A stretch of DNA of 58,623 bases from Deinococcus marmoris (GTDB lineage Bacteria > Deinococcota > Deinococci > Deinococcales > Deinococcaceae). The stretch covers positions 1 through 58,623 of the forward strand of contig NZ_MSTI01000145.1 of assembly GCF_001949125.1 (NCBI RefSeq), given 5' to 3'. Position 1 is the stretch's first letter. Each line of letters starts with the position of its first letter. The notes under the pieces are model-generated. The model did not search any database and was not told the origin of the DNA. It saw nothing but the letters and a program-made list of their open reading frames with translations. Shown here one piece after another: positions 54,490-58,623 of the stretch. The translations under genes and the position numbers were made by a program.

Positions 54490-55710
54490 TCATAGCGTCC
54501 TTTCTGAGTCTGGAATGAGTGCGGGAAAGTCCAGCGTCAGGGCCTCACGTTCCTTCTCGAAGACCGTCCTGTATCTGTCCTGAGTGAATGACGCGCGGGC
54601 ATGGCCCACATGGGCAGAGATGACCTCGACAGGCCGCCCATGCTGCCCCTGGATTGAAATAAAGCTGTGCCGGAGAACGTGCGTCCCTTTGTAGGGCACG
54701 TCTGCCGCCTCACACAGCCGCCGCATGAAGCTATACACCGTGTCCGGCAGAATCGCCCCGCCCTTCGAGTTCGTGAATACGGCGTCACTGGGCGTATAGC
54801 GCGCGGCCTGGGCCTCCATATCCAGGGCCACCTTCTGCGGCTGTTCCTTGAGGATCGCCAGGGCGTCCCCAGCCACGCGCACCGTCCGGCGTGACCGTGC
54901 TGTTTTGGGCGTGGTCCGGTGGGCGTGCCCATTGACGCTGACCAGACTTTCCCTGATATGGACCAGGGCGGATTCCTCGCCCAGCTCCACATTCTCCCAG
55001 CGCAGGCCCAGCGCCTCCCCGATCCGCAGGCCGGTCGCCAGCATGAAACAGAAGGGTGCGCCGCGTGGGTCACGCCGGGCCACCGCGTAGAACCGCCCCG
55101 CCTCCTCTTCTGTCCACGCCTTCACTGTCACTTCGCGCGCCGCTTCCCGCGTGTATTTGGGCCGGGCCACGTCTGCCGGATTCCTGGGCAGGTCGCCATG
55201 CCGCACCGCTTCCGAGAACATTTGATAGAGCATGTTGTGAATCAGGCGCTTCATGGAATCGCCCAGCGGCTTGACGCCCTTCAATCCTTCGCCGCGCCGC
55301 TCATCCTGATAGGTGAGGCCCGCATAGAAGGCTTCAAGATCGCGCGGCGTGATCGTCGATAGGCGGCGTCTGCCCAGGCTGGGCAGGATGTGGACATTCA
55401 TCATGCTTTCGTGACTGCGGGCGTAGGTGGCCGCCTGACTCTGTTTCTTGACCGCGTGCCACGCTTCCAGATAGTCGCCCAGCGTGGTCTTCTCCGTCAC
55501 GGAGAACTGACCGCGCGCCGCGTCCGTCCTGGCCCGGCTCAGCGCCTCTTCTGCCTCCGTTTTGGTGTCCATCGTCCCAGCCGCCCGCATGAGTTCCCCG
55601 TTGGACAGCTCGACACTGGCCCGCCACTGCCAGCGCCCAGACGGCAAGCGCCGGACACTGCCGCGCCCATTGCCCCGCTTCACTGTGGGCTGCTCTGCTT
55701 TCTTCGCCAT
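54490..55710 (-). CDS. int: Tyrosine-type integrase of the tRNA-Phe element
   Basis: The 406-residue recombinase starts with a basic arm-binding segment (KRGNGRGSVRRLPSGRWQWRASVEL), a SAM-like core-binding domain (LGDYLEAWHAVKKQS..., about 75-185) and a catalytic domain with Arg in ATGLRIGEALGLRW, Lys in TTPKTARSRRTV, HVLRHSF and the nucleophile in VGHARASFTQDRY. All key residues are visible. I use the ATG at 55710 at the start of the family-like basic region; the frame is open to 55755. It is convergent toward tRNA-Phe, 99 nt away. Confidence 0.94.
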   Translation of the reverse strand: MAKKAEQPTVKRGNGRGSVRRLPSGRWQWRASVELSNGELMRAAGTMDTKTEAEEALSRARTDAARGQFSVTEKTTLGDYLEAWHAVKKQSQAATYARSHESMMNVHILPSLGRRRLSTITPRDLEAFYAGLTYQDERRGEGLKGVKPLGDSMKRLIHNMLYQMFSEAVRHGDLPRNPADVARPKYTREAAREVTVKAWTEEEAGRFYAVARRDPRGAPFCFMLATGLRIGEALGLRWENVELGEESALVHIRESLVSVNGHAHRTTPKTARSRRTVRVAGDALAILKEQPQKVALDMEAQAARYTPSDAVFTNSKGGAILPDTVYSFMRRLCEAADVPYKGTHVLRHSFISIQGQHGRPVEVISAHVGHARASFTQDRYRTVFEKEREALTLDFPALIPDSERTL

Positions 55711-55838
55711 GTGGTCAACCTTCCCTGAATTGGTGCAAAACTCGATTTGGTGCAAACTGTCCTGCCCCTAATTTCACGCTGTCCAGCACGTTAAAAACGA
55801 TTTGGTGCAATGGTGCAGCTACATACCAGAGTGGGCGG

Positions 55839-56042
55839 TTAGCTGCTGGATTTGGGTTGAATCACGATCTCCAGGCCCAGGGTGTCAATGATGGCGGGCC
55901 AATGACTGCGCTCATTCAGGACTGAGGCTTGCAGAGTGCGGCTAATCACCGGCTGAGTAGTGTCTAGCTGCTGGGCGAGCTGCGCTTGAGTAATGCCCTG
56001 ATCCTTCAAAGCTTGCCGGAGTTGGGCGGCTAGGTCTTCCAT
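55839..56042 (-). CDS. Small XRE-type repressor
   Basis: The 67-residue protein is little more than a helix-turn-helix: LRQALKDQGITQAQLAQQLDTTQPVISRTLQASVLNERSHWPAIIDTLGLEI. It probably represses the divergent operon at 56182 and itself. TAATGT lies 6 nt before the ATG on the reverse strand, so it is leaderless, and the -10 box overlaps a candidate operator. This is the classic immunity-repressor position next to the integrase. Confidence 0.88.
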   Translation of the reverse strand: MEDLAAQLRQALKDQGITQAQLAQQLDTTQPVISRTLQASVLNERSHWPAIIDTLGLEIVIQPKSSS

Positions 56043-56098
56043 GACATGACATTAGCACACATATGCTAGCTGTTGACATATATGTTAGTGAGTGTCAT
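56043..56098. promoter_or_regulatory. Operator/promoter region of the second element
   Basis: ATGACA (56041-56046) and TGTCAT (56093-56098) form the ends of an inverted arrangement, inside which CATATG and CATATATG half-sites with TTAG neighbours repeat. TTGACA-N17-CATACT reads rightward through the region, and the leftward repressor -10 box lies at its left edge. Confidence 0.6.
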
Positions 56099-56181
56099 AC
56101 TTAGGTCAGCAGAGAAGGGACGCCACTCCGACTAAGAAAAAGCGTCCCCATCTGACTCCCCCGCTTCACAGGAGAATCAAG

Positions 56182-56598
56182 ATGCAAGATACCGCCCAGC
56201 CCACCACAACCCCCGCACTTTCCCGCACCTGGGCAGCCCACACCACCTACCGCGAGTGCAGCGTGGTCACGTCCACCGCCGTCTACACCGTCACCATCAG
56301 CCGCACCGGCCAGGGCTTCAGCGCCGAAGTGAATGGGCAGCCGGTGGACGTGCTGGCCGCAGATCGGCTGCTGAGGAATGCGGATCGCCTGGAGCTGCTG
56401 GCCGAAGTCCTGCCCACCCTCGGCAAGCCCGCCGCCTGCAACCTTCACCGCGAATTGAGCCGCCTCGGATTCAAGGACCACTACCAGACCGCCGCCGATG
56501 CCCTGGGCCGCCCCGTTCCCTCACTGGCCGCCCTCAGCCCCCAGGACGCTTACACGGTGCGGGATTACGCGCGCGGTCAGTGGGGCATGACGGCCTAA
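56182..56598 (+). CDS. Unknown element protein
   Basis: The 138-residue soluble protein has a Thr-rich N-terminus, then CSVVTSTAVYTVTISRTGQGFSAEVNGQPVDVLAADRLL (mostly strands) and a helical C-terminal half (NLHRELSRLGFKDHYQTAADALGR). I do not recognise a family. AGGAG lies 7 nt before the ATG, which decides this start over the longer open frame. It is the first gene of the rightward operon opposite the XRE repressor. A perfect palindrome follows its stop codon. Confidence 0.7.
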   Translation: MQDTAQPTTTPALSRTWAAHTTYRECSVVTSTAVYTVTISRTGQGFSAEVNGQPVDVLAADRLLRNADRLELLAEVLPTLGKPAACNLHRELSRLGFKDHYQTAADALGRPVPSLAALSPQDAYTVRDYARGQWGMTA

Positions 56599-56607
56599 GT
56601 TCAACTT

Positions 56608-56632
56608 AGGGTGTGATTTCAAATCACACCCT
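56608..56632. repeat. Perfect 25-nt palindrome
   Basis: AGGGTGTGATTT and its reverse complement flank a single C. A T-run is absent, so its use as a terminator is unclear; it may be an operator or an RNA fold. Confidence 0.65.
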
Positions 56633-56790
56633 CTGGAGGTTGTTCACCTGTTGAGCAACTTCCCGCCCACTCTCCCGAATAAGTGTCGCCAGCTCCACCT
56701 ATTCCCTCACCCTCTGAAGGTTGTAGCGCCCGGTTACAACCTCCCCACACGCCCAGCCCTTCGCCCTCTCTGCCCTCTGGAGGTTCCACC
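56629..56790 (+). repeat. Three repeats of CCCTCTGGAGGTT with stem-loops
   Basis: CCCTCTGGAGGTTG (about 56629), CCCTCTGAAGGTTG (about 56708) and CCCTCTGGAGGTT (about 56771) recur before the next gene. After the first, GTTGTTC pairs with GAGCAAC; after the second, GGTTGTA pairs with TACAACC. The third holds the ribosome-binding site of the gene at 56791. Confidence 0.55.
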
Positions 56791-57159
56791 ATGACCACAT
56801 TCACCCCCACCGCCCGCAGCACCCAGCCCCGCGCCGATAGATGCGAGTCCTGTGCCGCACCGGTTCCCCATCTGCCCCAGCCGTATGGCCTGGGCCGTCC
56901 TGCCATTCTCTGCCCCACTTGCGCCGCCCGCGTGTCCCTCGAAAACGCCGCCGCAGACCACCTTCACGCGCTGATCTATCCCACCGTTCTGGCCTGGGCG
57001 CGACACTGGAAGGGGGCCGGTGTTGGAGCTGGGGCGCTCGGCTCGCTGCTGGCGCTAGAGGGTCACTTCTGGAACCCGGACGGCGCGCTCTACCGTGACT
57101 GTGATGAGGCTGAGGCCGCCGCCGCCGCTGTGATCGACGAGGCCATAGCGGGCCGATAG
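56791..57159 (+). CDS. Unknown protein with zinc-ribbon-like cysteines
   Basis: The 122-residue protein has two CxxC pairs, RCESCAAPVP at about residues 18-27 and ILCPTCAAR at about 40-48, as in a small zinc ribbon. A helical domain with Leu and Ala follows (ADHLHALIYPTVLAWARHWK) and an acidic Ala-rich tail. No family recognised. GGAGG lies 7 nt before the ATG, within the third CCCTCTGGAGG repeat. Confidence 0.7.
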   Translation: MTTFTPTARSTQPRADRCESCAAPVPHLPQPYGLGRPAILCPTCAARVSLENAAADHLHALIYPTVLAWARHWKGAGVGAGALGSLLALEGHFWNPDGALYRDCDEAEAAAAAVIDEAIAGR

Positions 57160-57231
57160 CAGCCACCGCCCCAGCACCGGGGGTGCAGACGAAACGCACC
57201 CCCATCACTCCCCCGAAAGGAAGGCCACACC

Positions 57232-58119
57232 ATGACCGTAGACGAGAACAGCCCGATTCATTTCCTGAACGGCCTCACGCCAGATCAGGCCGCCGTCACT
57301 GACGCCCGCGCCTATGCCCGCATGCTGCCCACGGCTGGGCGGGTGGCTGGGCGGATCGAGGATCTGTGCCACTGCTTTTCATCCTTTGCCGCAGATGTTG
57401 CCGGGCCGCGCCTGCCCAGCGCCCACGCCACGGCGCTCAACGTCCTAGCGTATGCCGCCTCTGGCCTCTATGCGCTGCTCGAAGACGCCCAGCGCCCCGG
57501 CATGGGAGACGGCTGGGCCACCCTCACCCGCGCCCGGTTGTGGGCCGTGGATAAGTGCCAGGCGGCCACCGCGCCCCTTCCCCCAAAGGCCGTCGAAGGC
57601 TTGCATCTGGCCTTTTCAAATCGCCACATGCTGCCCACCTGGGCCGGTGAACAGGGGCGCACCCTGGAAGCTGGAGAACTGGCCGCATGGTGGACGGTGG
57701 CGCACCTTCTGGAGGCCGCGCCCCATCTGGAAGACGGTGAAGCGGAAGACCTCACCACCGCCGTGCTGGAGGCCCTGACGCCCGGCCCGTACCCCTACGC
57801 CCGCGCGGCCCACCTGACAACGCAGCTTTTCGCTGTTCAACACGAGGCGCTGCCTGTCAATACGGCCCAGTACGTGGAACAGATGCCCGGCCACATGGTG
57901 CGCGTGGGCATGGGCGGGGGAGAGTTCTACGAAGTCAGCCGCGCACAGGTGAGCTTTACCCCGCTGCCTGACGGCTCGGCCTTCCTGGGCTTGCTCGTAG
58001 GGACGCCTGACGCGCACACCGTCCGGCTTGAACCGGAAGACGCCCGGACGGTGTGCGCAGTCCTGGGCTTCGACTATCCCAGCCCCGATGGGCGCGGCCC
58101 GGTGTCTCACCTGAACTGA
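57232..58119 (+). CDS. Unknown element protein
   Basis: The 295-residue soluble protein is Ala/Leu-rich and helical for about 200 residues (LNVLAYAASGLYALLEDAQ, GELAAWWTVAHLLEAAPHLEDGE), followed by a small beta region (VRVGMGGGEFYEVSRAQVSFTPLPDGSAF). No family recognised and no catalytic pattern visible. AAGGAAGG sits 7-8 nt before the ATG. It is the last complete gene of the rightward operon before the IS. Confidence 0.7.
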   Translation: MTVDENSPIHFLNGLTPDQAAVTDARAYARMLPTAGRVAGRIEDLCHCFSSFAADVAGPRLPSAHATALNVLAYAASGLYALLEDAQRPGMGDGWATLTRARLWAVDKCQAATAPLPPKAVEGLHLAFSNRHMLPTWAGEQGRTLEAGELAAWWTVAHLLEAAPHLEDGEAEDLTTAVLEALTPGPYPYARAAHLTTQLFAVQHEALPVNTAQYVEQMPGHMVRVGMGGGEFYEVSRAQVSFTPLPDGSAFLGLLVGTPDAHTVRLEPEDARTVCAVLGFDYPSPDGRGPVSHLN

Positions 58120-58282
58120 ACCATGCCAGAGGTGCGAGGGTTGTGCGGTTTGTCGCGTCCACTGCTACCACCGCGCACCTTCACCGGCCAGCCGTTCACC
58201 CGCGCCCAGCGCCACAGCAGGCGCACCGGCAAGCCCAGCGAAGTACACCAAACATCAACCGGATTTTGTCGCGTTTTTTCAG
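58120..58282. other. Stretch before the IS, possibly a broken gene
   Basis: A short frame on each strand runs through this GC-rich stretch into the IS sequence, as if a gene were interrupted, but neither has a ribosome-binding site and I cannot choose between them. Confidence 0.3.
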
Positions 58283-58623
58283 AAGACCTCTTGCGAAAGT
58301 CGTGCGCTAAGGTAGGGGATGGTTGGCACGCTAAAATATCATCAGGCCCTGAAGCTGAATCGCACGAGTTTTCGCCGTCGCACTGGTGTGTACCCTGAAA
58401 CATTTCTAGAGATGGAGACCGTGTTGCAAGAACGCCATGCCAACAAAGTCAAATCTGGACGGCCACCTGCACTCTCTTTGGGAGCGCAACTCCTGATGAC
58501 GCTGGAGTTCTGGCGCGAGTACCGCACGTTGTTTCACATCGGCCAGGACTGGGGTGTCCATGAGGCCACGGTTCAGCGAACCGTGGTGCGTGTTGAAGAT
58601 GCCCTGATACAAAGCGGGAAATT
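58283..58623 (+). mobile_element. IS5-like insertion sequence, left end
   Basis: The composition changes at about 58283 (near AGACCTCTTGCGAAAG), the likely left terminus, and a transposase gene starts 36 nt later. The right end is outside the window, so terminal repeats and target duplication cannot be checked. Confidence 0.5.
58319..58623 (+). CDS. IS5-like transposase, N-terminal part (cut by window edge)
   Basis: The first 101 residues resemble the HTH_Tnp_4 domain that opens many IS5-family transposases: FRRRTGVYPETFLEMETVLQE, then KSGRPPALSLGAQLLMTLEFWREYRTLFHIGQDWGVHEATVQRTVVRVEDAL. The catalytic DDE domain, often in a second frame reached by frameshift, would lie beyond the window. 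GGTAGGGG precedes the ATG at a few nt. Assignment is by recognised pattern. Confidence 0.8.
   Translation, partial: MVGTLKYHQALKLNRTSFRRRTGVYPETFLEMETVLQERHANKVKSGRPPALSLGAQLLMTLEFWREYRTLFHIGQDWGVHEATVQRTVVRVEDALIQSGK

Larger units (their letters stand above)
54391..58623. mobile_element. Probable integrative element beside tRNA-Phe (right end outside window)
   Basis: The tyrosine integrase gene lies directly behind tRNA-Phe and is followed by an XRE repressor with operators and three small unknown genes, the usual layout of an island or integrative element. No second copy of the tRNA-Phe 3' end is visible up to 58623, so the far boundary must lie beyond the window, or the element has decayed. 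Confidence 0.65.

Overview
The window is a high-GC bacterial chromosome segment that reads as Deinococcus. The evidence is the gene set (Taq-like PolA without proofreading residues, Nramp Mn transporter, UvrD, futalosine-pathway MqnC, DarA) and the promoter style: about twenty genes have a TANNNT -10 box only 5-8 nt before the start codon, as expected for the leaderless mRNAs common in Deinococcus. The species cannot be named from the sequence alone.

Layout. 1-501: 5' part of an ISAs1-type transposase, cut by the window edge. 742-12843: housekeeping genes (glgP, unknown 3518, polA, GlcG/HbpS-like protein, small membrane protein, mntH with a DtxR/MntR-like operator, HAD hydrolase, darA, uvrD). 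13038-23256: a 10.2-kb integrative element inserted at the 3' end of tRNA-Lys. It is bounded by a 50-bp direct repeat and carries an excisionase-like protein, a PrimPol-helicase fusion flanked by 9-bp iterons, unknown genes, an XRE regulator facing a PEGA-domain membrane protein, a tail-to-tail DNA methyltransferase/putative restriction endonuclease pair, a tyrosine integrase and an Abi-alpha-like protein. There are no capsid, tail or recognised packaging genes, so it looks like a self-replicating genomic island or satellite with defence cargo.

23377-38582: ffh, a MazG-like protein, an EamA transporter, a thiolase/YciI/3-hydroxyacyl-CoA dehydrogenase group behind a perfect palindrome matching the PaaR-type operator pattern, a TspO-like membrane protein, an AroE-like pseudoenzyme, a dppABC-type peptide importer, a GH20 hexosaminidase, an orphan sugar-binding protein and, divergently, a NagZ-like GH3 enzyme. 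The last six could act together in cell-wall fragment salvage. 40059-45177: DegV, 3-hydroxyisobutyrate dehydrogenase family, a repeat-bearing membrane protein with a possible leader ORF, a GNAT acetyltransferase, mqnC and neighbours. 45294-49768: a gndA-zwf-opcA-pgl operon, the complete oxidative pentose phosphate branch, which supplies NADPH; its Zwf has a histone-like Lys/Ala/Pro N-terminal tail. 50220-54083: aldo-keto reductase, MFS transporter, pyridoxamine-phosphate-oxidase-like protein, metallophosphoesterase.

54212-54421: tRNA-Asp and tRNA-Phe behind a near-consensus promoter and before a terminator. From 54490 to the window end: a second probable integrative element beside tRNA-Phe, with integrase, XRE repressor with operators, three small unknown genes and the start of an IS5-like transposase. 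Its far end lies outside the window.
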